From the NCBI GenBank assembly GCA_044433305.1, contig JAWXTS010000009.1:1-36154 (forward strand): 36,154 bases of DNA. Direction: 5' to 3'. This DNA is from JAWXTS01 sp044433305 (GTDB lineage: Bacteria > Bacteroidota > Bacteroidia > Bacteroidales > Rikenellaceae). Shown here piece after piece: positions 15,911 through 22,840 of this stretch. Under the pieces are notes generated by a model. It was not told where the DNA came from. It searched no databases and was given only the letters and a program-made list of their open reading frames with translations. Each line of letters begins with the position of its first letter. Position 1 is the stretch's first letter. The position numbers and the translations under genes are program-made.

Positions 15911-16753
15911 ATGATGCACCCAGAATGTAGATCATGCGGTAAATGCAAACACGCAACAACCAAAAGATCAAAAAATTTAGAGTACATAAGATATACCAAA
16001 GGAACAAAGACGAATCTTAACAATAAATCAAATCGCCTTTTTCTTATACTGTCTGGCAGTTTTATCATAACTAAAAATGCTAAGGAGTACTTATGTAAGA
16101 CCAATGAGATGGCGATTATAATGGCAAATAAGCATTATAACACGACATTTGTTGAGGATACAGAGGTTATGGCCCTAAGCTATGATACCATCAGCCACGT
16201 GTGTGAAAACGACAGCGAGGAGATAAAATCAATACTGCATAATATAAAATACGAGTTTTGCACTCTTGAGATGGTGCCCGAGGTTATAGACTTCTCAAAA
16301 TCCTTGAAGCACTACCTAGAAGACAGCATCAAGTGTTATTATATCAGCGTATCTAAGCATATAGAGGCCTTTGTATTGTTCAAGCACTACTATTCTATTC
16401 ATGATGTATGTCGCTTCTTCTACCCCTCGATACACAAAGAAACCTCGTTCTTTAATATCGTTATGGCCAATAATACCAATGTAAATACAGCCAGCGAATT
16501 AGCCGAAGCCTGCGGATATAAATCGTCTAATTTCAGAAGGTTGTTTAAGATTCACTTTGGCGAATCGCCCTACCAGTGGATGCTTAAGCAGAAGGCTCCA
16601 CTAATCAAAGAGCAGCTGCTGAACAGTAATATTCCGATAAAGAAGATAGTTATAGACTTTGGATTTGCCGACCAGTCGCACCTCAACTCTTTCTGCAAGA
16701 GGTTCTTTAATATGACCCCTCTCGAAGTAAGAAAGAGCGTGCGTAGCGCATAG
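15911..16753 (+). CDS. AraC-family transcriptional regulator with N-terminal cysteine cluster, 280 aa
   Basis: A DNA-binding regulator. Seen: the C-terminal ~100 residues form the two helix-turn-helix motifs of AraC proteins (TASELAEACGYKSSNFRRLF, then IDFGFADQSHLNSFCKRFFN, ending in the family's TPLEVRKS). The N-terminal part resembles the small cupin-like sensor domains of Bacteroidales AraC proteins (LFLILSGSFIIT). Odd: the protein begins with Cys6, Cys9 and Cys12 (CRSCGKC) and His14, a possible zinc or iron-sulfur ligand set. It has at least six further cysteines. Start: tandem ATG codons at 15911 and 15914. I see no clear promoter, so it may be read through from the HD-domain gene. It is convergent with ugd, 19 bases away. 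Its target genes are unknown. Confidence 0.9.
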   Translation: MMHPECRSCGKCKHATTKRSKNLEYIRYTKGTKTNLNNKSNRLFLILSGSFIITKNAKEYLCKTNEMAIIMANKHYNTTFVEDTEVMALSYDTISHVCENDSEEIKSILHNIKYEFCTLEMVPEVIDFSKSLKHYLEDSIKCYYISVSKHIEAFVLFKHYYSIHDVCRFFYPSIHKETSFFNIVMANNTNVNTASELAEACGYKSSNFRRLFKIHFGESPYQWMLKQKAPLIKEQLLNSNIPIKKIVIDFGFADQSHLNSFCKRFFNMTPLEVRKSVRSA

Positions 16754-16772
16754 ATAATAGGGTAAGAATCAC

Positions 16773-18086
16773 CTATTTACCTATACAGTAGTAGGTGAAG
16801 CCTTGCTCTATAATAAAGCTACCATCATAGATGTTGCGACCGTCAATGACTACATTATCCTTCATCAGCTTGGCAATCACATTCCAGCTAGGCATTCTAA
16901 ATTCCTTCCACTCTGTGAGCAGCATCACCGTGTCGGCATCAACCGTTGCGTCGTACATATCCTTGCAGTAAGCGACCGTGTCACCTATCTTGCGGCGACA
17001 TTCATCCATAGATATTGGGTCATAGACTTTAACCGTGCACCCTGCCTTGACCAACAAATCTATAACCACCAACGATGGTGCCTCGCGCATATCGTCTGTC
17101 TCGGGCTTAAATGACAGGCCCCATATTGCCACTGTCTTGCCCTTGATATCGCCTGCGAAATGGGCTGAAAACTTATCAAAAAGCACTGTCTTCTGCTTGT
17201 CATTAACTCGCTCAACAGCCTTTAGTACCTGCATATCATATCCCTGTTGCTCAGCTGTTTTTATCAGTGCCTTAACATCCTTAGGGAAGCAACTGCCACC
17301 ATAACCACAGCCAGCATAAAGGAACTTATTACCTATACGCGTGTCGGTACCTATGCCCTTGCGCACCATATTCACGTCTGCACCCACTACCGCGCACAGA
17401 TTGGCAATATCATTCATAAAACTGATACGTGTAGCCAGCATAGAATTGGCTGCATATTTAATCATCTCTGCCGAGGGTATATCAGTGAATATCATACGAT
17501 CGTTGACAACCATAAAGGGCTTGTATAGGCGCGCCATAATCTCTCTAGCACGCTCGCTATCAACACCTACAACCACCCTATCTGGGGACATAAAGTCCCT
17601 GATTGCGGCACCCTCCTTAAGAAATTCGGGATTGCTAGCCACATCAAACTCAATGTCTACACCTCGCTTTGCAAGTTCCTCACAGATGACCGCCTTGACT
17701 TTGGTTGCAGTACCTACGGGCACCGTGCTCTTGGTCACAAGCAATATATATTTATTCATCGTGCGAGCTACCGTGCGGGCCACATCAAGCACATACTGCA
17801 AATCGGCAGAGCCATCCTCATCGGGCGGTGTACCCACAGCACTGAAGATTACATCAACCTCATTAACAACATCCTCAAGCTTAGTGGTAAAATGCAGGCG
17901 TCCAGCCTTAACATTCTTCTGTACCATATCTTCCAGCCCTGGCTCATAGATAGGTATCACCCCTTGCTTTAGTTTATTGATTTTATCTTGATCTATATCC
18001 ACACAGCTAACGTCGACACCCATCTCCGAGAAACATGTTCCAGAGACTAGTCCAACGTAGCCAGTTCCAATAATTGCAATCTTCAT
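16773..18086 (-). CDS. ugd: UDP-glucose 6-dehydrogenase, 437 aa
   Basis: Oxidises UDP-glucose to UDP-glucuronate with two NAD+, feeding capsule or lipopolysaccharide sugars; cytoplasmic. Seen: an N-terminal Rossmann motif IGTGYVGLVSGTC, a central dimerisation helix region, the active-site block YAGCGYGGSCFPKDVKAL with catalytic Cys266, and the C-terminal UDP-binding domain (IWGLSFKPETDDMREAPS). The length is normal for the family. It has its own promoter motif at 18110-18117 behind the rpsT terminator. The enzyme could in principle be a UDP-mannosamine or UDP-GalNAc dehydrogenase relative, but the sequence blocks fit Ugd best. Confidence 0.95.
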   Translation of the reverse strand: MKIAIIGTGYVGLVSGTCFSEMGVDVSCVDIDQDKINKLKQGVIPIYEPGLEDMVQKNVKAGRLHFTTKLEDVVNEVDVIFSAVGTPPDEDGSADLQYVLDVARTVARTMNKYILLVTKSTVPVGTATKVKAVICEELAKRGVDIEFDVASNPEFLKEGAAIRDFMSPDRVVVGVDSERAREIMARLYKPFMVVNDRMIFTDIPSAEMIKYAANSMLATRISFMNDIANLCAVVGADVNMVRKGIGTDTRIGNKFLYAGCGYGGSCFPKDVKALIKTAEQQGYDMQVLKAVERVNDKQKTVLFDKFSAHFAGDIKGKTVAIWGLSFKPETDDMREAPSLVVIDLLVKAGCTVKVYDPISMDECRRKIGDTVAYCKDMYDATVDADTVMLLTEWKEFRMPSWNVIAKLMKDNVVIDGRNIYDGSFIIEQGFTYYCIGK

Positions 18087-18109
18087 AATCAGTGATTCTG
18101 TTTAGTCTA

Positions 18110-18142
18110 CAAATTTATACAAATTTGTGAGATATCAGCAAA
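18110..18142 (-). promoter_or_regulatory. Bacteroidetes promoter for ugd
   Basis: On the minus strand TTTG (18139-18142) stands 21 bases before TAAATTTG (18110-18117), a fair TTTG-N-TAnnTTTG promoter. It contains the small palindrome ACAAATTTGT. The ATG lies 23 bases downstream. Confidence 0.6.
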
Positions 18143-18151
18143 ATAGTGTGC

Positions 18152-18184
18152 ACAAAAAAGCCAACCCCACAAAGGATTGGCTTT
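18152..18184 (-). terminator. Intrinsic terminator after rpsT
   Basis: Read on the minus strand, AAAGCCAA (18177-18184) pairs with TTGGCTTT (18158-18165), with further CC/GG pairs across a bulged base. A run of T follows (TTTTTTG). It lies 26 bases behind the rpsT stop. Confidence 0.9.
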
Positions 18185-18210
18185 AAATCTTTTAGTCAAA
18201 CGACTCTAAC

Positions 18211-18465
18211 TTATGCGATAGAGTTAACTTTCAACTGAAGGCTGCTTTTAAGGTTGCTTGCCTTGTTTTTGTGGATAACGTTGATTTTGCTCAACTTATC
18301 AAGCATAGAAACAACTTTTGGCAACAAAGCCTCAGCAGCTGCTTTATCCGTAGTATTACGAAGAGCTTTCACAGCGTTGCGTGTAGTTTTGTGATAGTAT
18401 TTGTTTCTAAGTCTTTTCGTTTCAGTTTGACGAATTCTCTTTTTTGATGACTTATGGTTTGCCAT
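18211..18465 (-). CDS. rpsT: 30S ribosomal protein S20, 84 aa
   Basis: A primary 16S rRNA-binding protein of the small subunit. Seen: the typical N terminus MANHKSSKKRIRQTETKRLR, the NKASNLKSSL block near the C terminus, the usual length of 80-90 residues and very high lysine/arginine content. Codon use is restricted, as expected for a ribosomal protein. It lies 111 bases behind tRNA-Glu on the same strand with no promoter motif between, so both probably share one transcript. The leader between them is structured. Confidence 0.97.
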   Translation of the reverse strand: MANHKSSKKRIRQTETKRLRNKYYHKTTRNAVKALRNTTDKAAAEALLPKVVSMLDKLSKINVIHKNKASNLKSSLQLKVNSIA

Positions 18466-18513
18466 TTCTCTAGACGTTTAATATTAAGAAATCTGTTGAT
18501 TTTGTTGTTGTTT

Positions 18514-18558
18514 GTGCATTTCTGCACTTTGGCAACGCAATCTCCCAGATTTGTTGCC
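18514..18558 (-). promoter_or_regulatory. Structured leader of rpsT
   Basis: Two hairpins stand in the tRNA-rpsT spacer, read on the minus strand. The first (18531-18558) has a GGCAAC/GTTGCC stem, an A/GC internal loop, then AATCT/AGATT closing a GGG loop. The second (18514-18527) is GTGCA-GAAA-TGCAC, a 5-bp stem with a GNRA-type tetraloop. No U-run follows either. Such a leader could be an S20 autoregulation site, as S20 represses its own translation in E. coli, or could guide processing of the tRNA-mRNA transcript. This is inference. Confidence 0.5.
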
Positions 18559-18576
18559 TGCGTTTTAACACCCGTG

Positions 18577-18648
18577 TAGCCCATAGGAGAGTCGAACTCC
18601 TCTTTTAAGAATGAAAATCTTACGTCCTAACCGATAGACGAATGGGCC
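18577..18648 (-). tRNA. tRNA-Glu (anticodon TTC)
   Basis: A 72-base cloverleaf can be drawn by hand. The acceptor stem is GGCCCAT/ATGGGCT (first pair G-T) with discriminator A. The D arm is GTCT/GGAC. The anticodon stem TAAGA/TCTTA closes the loop TTTTCAT, anticodon TTC. The variable loop has 4 bases, and the T arm is AGGAG-TTCGACT-CTCCT. The 3' CCA is not encoded and must be added after transcription. It is followed by rpsT on the same strand. Confidence 0.97.
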
Positions 18649-18681
18649 ATCTAGCTTATGATTTAGTATCATTTAGCCGTG

Positions 18682-18712
18682 CAAAGGTATGGATTATTTT
18701 TTAATCTCCAAA
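18682..18712 (-). promoter_or_regulatory. Strong Bacteroidetes promoter for tRNA-Glu-rpsT
   Basis: On the minus strand TTTG (18709-18712), 19 bases, then TACCTTTG (18682-18689): an exact match to TTTG-N19-TAnnTTTG. It lies about 34 bases upstream of the mature tRNA 5' end. Confidence 0.85.
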
Positions 18713-18747
18713 CTTTTTACACGAATTTTGTCGAAAATGTATCTTTT

Positions 18748-19533
18748 TTAGCCCAAAAGCTCCTCGTATCTGCGACCCAGATATTTTGTCGAAGACCCAA
18801 GCATACGTTCTATGCACCCACCGCGCACAACTTCTAAGGGGCTACCCTCAACAAAATCACCGTTCTCAATCACCACAAATCTATCGCACAGCTCTAGGGC
18901 AGCATCCAAGTCGTGGGTAGTGAATATCACGGTCTTATGCATCTTGTGTGCCAAATCTGAGAGCAGGCCCGATATTTCATATTTGTTGGGCAAATCCAAG
19001 AATGCTGTTGGCTCATCGAGAATAATTATTGGGGTCTGCTGAGCTAGTGCGCGCGCTATCATAACTCTCTGACGTTCACCATCACTCAGCGTGTCTATGG
19101 ACTTTGTGGCAAAGCAGCCCATGCCCACCATATCAAGGCTCTGCTTTACAATGTCGTGGTGCTCAGGCTTCATGCGTCCAAAGATATCTGTATAGGGAGC
19201 TAGTCCAAAACCCACCACGCTCTCTACTTTGAGGTTAGAAAGCACAAGCCTTTCCGTAGACACGAAGCTCACAAGGCGTGCGCGCTCGTTGCCCCCCAAC
19301 GAATGTAGTGGTCTGAACGAACCCTCTGAGCCTATCATAACCTGCCCCTCAAGCGGAGTGTCGATAGCAGAGAGACTTCTAAGCAAGGTGCTCTTACCAC
19401 AACCATTACGACCTATGATGGCCGTAAGAGCCTGAGGCCTAAACTCTAGATTTACGCCCTCATATAGTGTACGCTCCTTATATCCTAGTTTAAGGTTCTC
19501 CAGAGCGAGTGTTATGCCTGATGGTTCTCTCAT
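18748..19533 (-). CDS. ABC transporter ATP-binding protein, iron/cobalamin type (FecE/BtuD-like), 261 aa
   Basis: The cytoplasmic ATPase of an importer for iron complexes, heme or cobalamin. Seen: Walker A IGRNGCGKSTLL, the signature LSDGERQRVMIARALAQ, Walker B IIILDEP and the H-loop histidine in TTHDLDAAL. The start ATG overlaps the last base of the FecCD permease gene, so the two are translationally coupled and form one importer. It is the last gene of the minus-strand operon that also holds cmk and ispH. The cargo cannot be told from the ATPase. Confidence 0.93.
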   Translation of the reverse strand: MREPSGITLALENLKLGYKERTLYEGVNLEFRPQALTAIIGRNGCGKSTLLRSLSAIDTPLEGQVMIGSEGSFRPLHSLGGNERARLVSFVSTERLVLSNLKVESVVGFGLAPYTDIFGRMKPEHHDIVKQSLDMVGMGCFATKSIDTLSDGERQRVMIARALAQQTPIIILDEPTAFLDLPNKYEISGLLSDLAHKMHKTVIFTTHDLDAALELCDRFVVIENGDFVEGSPLEVVRGGCIERMLGSSTKYLGRRYEELLG

Positions 19534-20549
19534 TACATTCTAGATATTGTGCGCCCACGCATTACTATAACCAGCACCATAGGGATGCCTAGCAGCGAGG
19601 TCACTGTATTTATCGGAAGCGTTGTTTGACTACCTGGTAGCTGCGAGATTATATCACACACAAGCACCATTATAATGCCACACAGAACCGTTGCTGGCAT
19701 AAGCTTGCGATGGTCCGAGTCCTTGAATATCATTCGTGTGATATGTGGGGCCACGATGCCTACAAAGCCTATCGGCCCACAGAAGGCTGTCACGGTTCCT
19801 GCCAGCAGCACCGTAGAGGTGAATATCAATATTCTGGTTCTCTTAACATTAAGACCCATGGTACGAGCATAGCTCTCACCCATAAGCAGCAGATTGAGCG
19901 GCTTAATCATCATAAAACTGATAATAAGACCCACCGAGGTTGCCGCTGCCATGATGGCTATCTGAGAGTAGGAGACACTGCCCAGATTACCCATGGTCCA
20001 CACAACAAAGCTCTTGACAGCACTGTCGGGACTCATAAATTGCAATATCTCGACTCCAGCAGAGATACCGCTGCCTATCATCATACCCATTATGAGTATG
20101 GTCATAATATCTTTTAATCTTGATGCCAAGGCTGTTATAACCAACAATATGGCTGCCGAACCTATCCACGCGGCACCAGCAAAGCCTATGCTTCGTATCC
20201 ACTCTACATTAAAGCCTAGACCCACAAGAGGCGCACCCAGAAGGAACAGGGCCACACCAAGGCTGGCACCCGAACTAACGCCCAACACATAAGGGCCTGC
20301 AAGAGGGTTGCGAAACAGGGTCTGCATCTCTAGTCCACAGCACGAGAGAGACGCTCCAGCGATAACAGCGACAATGGCCTTGGGCAAGCGGAAGTTCATA
20401 ACCAGCGTAGTGTGCAACTCATCGCCCGAACCTACAAGCACCTTCCATACATTAGCCAAGCCTATATCAACACTACCATAAGCTACGTCTATCATAAATA
20501 GAAGCATAGCTAGCGGAACCATCAGCAGTGTTATCGTCTTAGAGCTCAT
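19533..20549 (-). CDS. FecCD-family ABC transporter permease, 338 aa
   Basis: The membrane subunit of an iron-siderophore, heme or cobalamin importer. Seen: a hydrophobic protein with about nine to ten helices and the family blocks MNFRLPKAIVAVIAGASL, GLEMQTLFRNPLAGPYVLGV, SGASLGVAL, and GPIGFVGIVAPHITRM near the C terminus. The length matches BtuC/FecD. The gene begins 11 bases after ispH and overlaps the ATPase gene by one base. A substrate-binding lipoprotein that could serve it is at 27903-29045. Confidence 0.95.
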   Translation of the reverse strand: MSSKTITLLMVPLAMLLFMIDVAYGSVDIGLANVWKVLVGSGDELHTTLVMNFRLPKAIVAVIAGASLSCCGLEMQTLFRNPLAGPYVLGVSSGASLGVALFLLGAPLVGLGFNVEWIRSIGFAGAAWIGSAAILLVITALASRLKDIMTILIMGMMIGSGISAGVEILQFMSPDSAVKSFVVWTMGNLGSVSYSQIAIMAAATSVGLIISFMMIKPLNLLLMGESYARTMGLNVKRTRILIFTSTVLLAGTVTAFCGPIGFVGIVAPHITRMIFKDSDHRKLMPATVLCGIIMVLVCDIISQLPGSQTTLPINTVTSLLGIPMVLVIVMRGRTISRM

Positions 20550-20560
20550 TGTTTTATTTT

Positions 20561-21430
20561 TTATTTGTTTTCTGTAATTTCTTTAACTCTCTGCGCCACC
20601 TGCTCCATAAGCCATGTAGGGGTCGAAGTAGCACCACATATACCCACGCTCTGGACTCCATCGAACCACTCTGGCTGCAACTCGCCCTTGTCTTCTATGT
20701 TATAGGTTTTGGAGTTGGCCTTCAAGCAAGTTTCAAACAGCACCTTGCCATTAGAGCTTTTTTTGCCACACACAAAGATTATGCAGTCATAGCTTTGAGA
20801 GAACTGCTGAAGGTGGGGCGAGCGATTAGAGACCTGACGGCATATAGTGTCATGGATAGTTACGCTGTCTTTGTCGATGGCGCGCGCAAGTATCTGCTCG
20901 CCTAGGCTGTTGAACAAGTCTAGACTTTGAGTCGTTTGTGCCAAGAAATATATGGGGCGCGCAAAGTCTATGCTCTCCAGCTCGGCGGCATTCTCAATAA
21001 CATTGATTTTACCACTTTCGACCTGACCCGTAAGACCCACAACCTCGGCATGTCCACGCTTGCCCAAAAGAACAACCTGACCATTGCACTCGCTCATAGT
21101 CTTAAAAGCCCCAAGCACCATCTTCTGCAACTTGGCCACAACGGGGCATGTAGCATCCACGATAACCACACCATGCTGCTCGGCAAGGGCATAGGTTGTC
21201 GGTGGCTCACCATGCGCTCGTATAAGAACCGTCTTGCCCGAAAGCAAAGGCAACTGCTCTAAGGTTATTGTGTCAAGACCAAGACCCTCAAGCCTCTGAA
21301 CCTCAACACGGTTATGAACAATATCACCAAGAGAATACAGCGGCTCATGCTCTAGTGCTTGCTCAGCCTTGCTTATGGCTGTAACCACACCAAAGCAGAA
21401 GCCCGAACCTTTGTCTATATCTATCTTCAT
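20561..21430 (-). CDS. ispH: 4-hydroxy-3-methylbut-2-enyl diphosphate reductase, 289 aa
   Basis: The last step of the MEP isoprenoid pathway: reduces HMBPP to IPP and DMAPP with a [4Fe-4S] cluster, in the cytoplasm. Seen: the three cluster cysteines Cys12 (GFCFGV), Cys95 (DATCPVV) and Cys197 (DTICRQVSNRS), spaced almost as in E. coli (12, 96, 197), plus the substrate blocks VHNR and IRAHG. It starts 4 bases behind cmk and is followed 11 bases later by the FecCD permease, so an iron importer is co-expressed with an iron-sulfur enzyme. The cmk-ispH pair is common in Bacteroidetes. Confidence 0.97.
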   Translation of the reverse strand: MKIDIDKGSGFCFGVVTAISKAEQALEHEPLYSLGDIVHNRVEVQRLEGLGLDTITLEQLPLLSGKTVLIRAHGEPPTTYALAEQHGVVIVDATCPVVAKLQKMVLGAFKTMSECNGQVVLLGKRGHAEVVGLTGQVESGKINVIENAAELESIDFARPIYFLAQTTQSLDLFNSLGEQILARAIDKDSVTIHDTICRQVSNRSPHLQQFSQSYDCIIFVCGKKSSNGKVLFETCLKANSKTYNIEDKGELQPEWFDGVQSVGICGATSTPTWLMEQVAQRVKEITENK

Positions 21431-21434
21431 AATT

Positions 21435-22127
21435 CTATAATAGATTGTTAATCTTATCCATCACCCACTCCATCTGCTGCTCGACACTCATATTGCTATT
21501 GTCTAGCTCTATGGCATCCTCGGCACGGCGCAAGGGGCTTATGGCGCGCTGCTGATCTGCCGTATCACGCTTGCGTATATTGTCCTCGATTTGCTCCAAT
21601 GAAACTTTATCGCCCTTAGCCGTAAGTTCATCATAGCGTCTTTGTGCCCTAATCTTTGGGTCGGCCGTCATAAATATCTTCAGCTTAGCATTTGGGAACA
21701 CTACCGTACCTATGTCTCGTCCATCCATTACGATGCCTCCCTTGCTGCCCATCTGTTGTTGAAGAAGCACCAGACGGCGGCGCACCTCACCTATGGCACT
21801 GACATCACTCACCGAGTTGCTAACTTCTATACTACGTACGGCACTCTCGACATTCTCGCCACAAAGGTAGATGTCGCTGGCACCCTTAGAGCTATTAAAT
21901 CTAAAGGTTATATCTACATCATCTAACATAGATATCAACTTCTCGCTGTCGACCATAGAGGCGTTGATGGCTCCATTGCGTATGCCATAGAGTGTCACAG
22001 CACGATACATGGCACCTGTGTCTATAAAGATGTATCCTATGCGTGCAGCTATTTCTTTGGCAAAGGTACTTTTACCACAAGACGAGAAACCGTCTATTGC
22101 TATTATTATTTTATTTGGCAAGCTCAT
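21435..22127 (-). CDS. cmk: Cytidylate kinase, 230 aa
   Basis: Phosphorylates CMP and dCMP with ATP to the diphosphates. Seen: the P-loop GFSSCGKST near the N terminus, DTGAMYRAVTL in the CMP-binding part, and the MDGRDIGTVVFPNAKLKIF and RRYDEL blocks of the CMP kinase family. The length is typical. Its start overlaps the end of the LysE-family gene by 17 bases, and ispH follows after 4 bases, so it is an inner gene of one operon. Confidence 0.97.
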   Translation of the reverse strand: MSLPNKIIIAIDGFSSCGKSTFAKEIAARIGYIFIDTGAMYRAVTLYGIRNGAINASMVDSEKLISMLDDVDITFRFNSSKGASDIYLCGENVESAVRSIEVSNSVSDVSAIGEVRRRLVLLQQQMGSKGGIVMDGRDIGTVVFPNAKLKIFMTADPKIRAQRRYDELTAKGDKVSLEQIEDNIRKRDTADQQRAISPLRRAEDAIELDNSNMSVEQQMEWVMDKINNLL

Positions 22128-22761
22128 TGACTGTATTATTTATGAACATTGATAATATTGATAGTGCTCCAAGCAAGACTATTAACGAACCCGCTATGCG
22201 GTTAAGGTATAGCATGTGCCTTGGGCGGAATTTTTTTCTCACCATATTGACTATTGATGTCAGCATAAACCACCATGTCGATGTGCCGATAATAACTCCC
22301 AGAATCATAATCATAGACGCCATGAGTCGTCCATCATTGCTGACGCCAAAAGCAGCAAACAACGCCACAAAGACTAGAATGTAGGTCGGATTGGCCACAG
22401 TAACCAAGAATATTGATATGTAGTCACTCCAAAGGCTCGAACCTTTGCCCGAGCGGTTGTTGCGAATCTGAACAACAGGATTCTTAACGAGTATGCTCAT
22501 GCCCACAAAGATAACACACAGCCCACCTATTGCCTTGATAAATATCAGGTTGTGCTCTATGAACGAGGTTACAAAGCTCAACGAGAACAGGGCTATTATC
22601 GCCAGTGTGGTATCGGCCGAAGCAGCACCCAAGCCCGAGACAAGGCCCGAGCGACGACTTTTGCTAAGCGTGCGCTGCACACACATCACACCAATGGGAC
22701 CCAGAGGTATAGACGACAGCAATCCAATAAGGATGCCTTTTGCAAGTAGAGTGAGCCACAT
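22111..22761 (-). CDS. LysE/RhtB-family membrane exporter, 216 aa
   Basis: An inner-membrane protein of the LysE superfamily, whose known members export amino acids. Seen: about six hydrophobic helices and the N-terminal signature region PLGPIGVMCVQRTLSKSRRS followed by GLGAASADT. The substrate cannot be inferred. It is the first gene of the cmk-ispH-ABC operon and overlaps cmk by 17 bases. Its promoter motif (TAATTTTG) overlaps the region used by the divergent lnt gene. Confidence 0.88.
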   Translation of the reverse strand: MWLTLLAKGILIGLLSSIPLGPIGVMCVQRTLSKSRRSGLVSGLGAASADTTLAIIALFSLSFVTSFIEHNLIFIKAIGGLCVIFVGMSILVKNPVVQIRNNRSGKGSSLWSDYISIFLVTVANPTYILVFVALFAAFGVSNDGRLMASMIMILGVIIGTSTWWFMLTSIVNMVRKKFRPRHMLYLNRIAGSLIVLLGALSILSMFINNTVNELAK

Positions 22762-22806
22762 TATGCTTTTTTTGTATTAAATTTATACTGGCTGATTAAT
22801 AGACTG

Positions 22807-22814
22807 CAAAATTA
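22807..22814 (-). promoter_or_regulatory. Bacteroidetes -7 promoter motif for the LysE-cmk-ispH-ABC operon
   Basis: TAATTTTG on the minus strand fits TAnnTTTG, 45 bases before the ATG at 22761. It lies within 14 bases of the divergent lnt promoter motif, so the two polymerases would compete. Confidence 0.5.
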
Positions 22815-22827
22815 ATAATTTTAATCA

Positions 22828-22835
22828 TATCTTTG
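22828..22835 (+). promoter_or_regulatory. Bacteroidetes -7 promoter motif for lnt-folC
   Basis: TATCTTTG fits TAnnTTTG. It ends only 5 bases before the first ATG (22841), so the transcript would have almost no leader. Confidence 0.6.
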
Positions 22836-22840
22836 CGACT

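Noticed and set aside
17341..17949. A 202-codon plus-strand frame opposite ugd
   Set aside because: Ser/Thr-rich, low-complexity translation, antisense to a well-conserved enzyme; no promoter.
18369..18584. A 71-codon minus-strand frame covering the rpsT leader
   Set aside because: It overlaps rpsT and the tRNA end, and the region forms hairpins; the translation looks like non-coding sequence.
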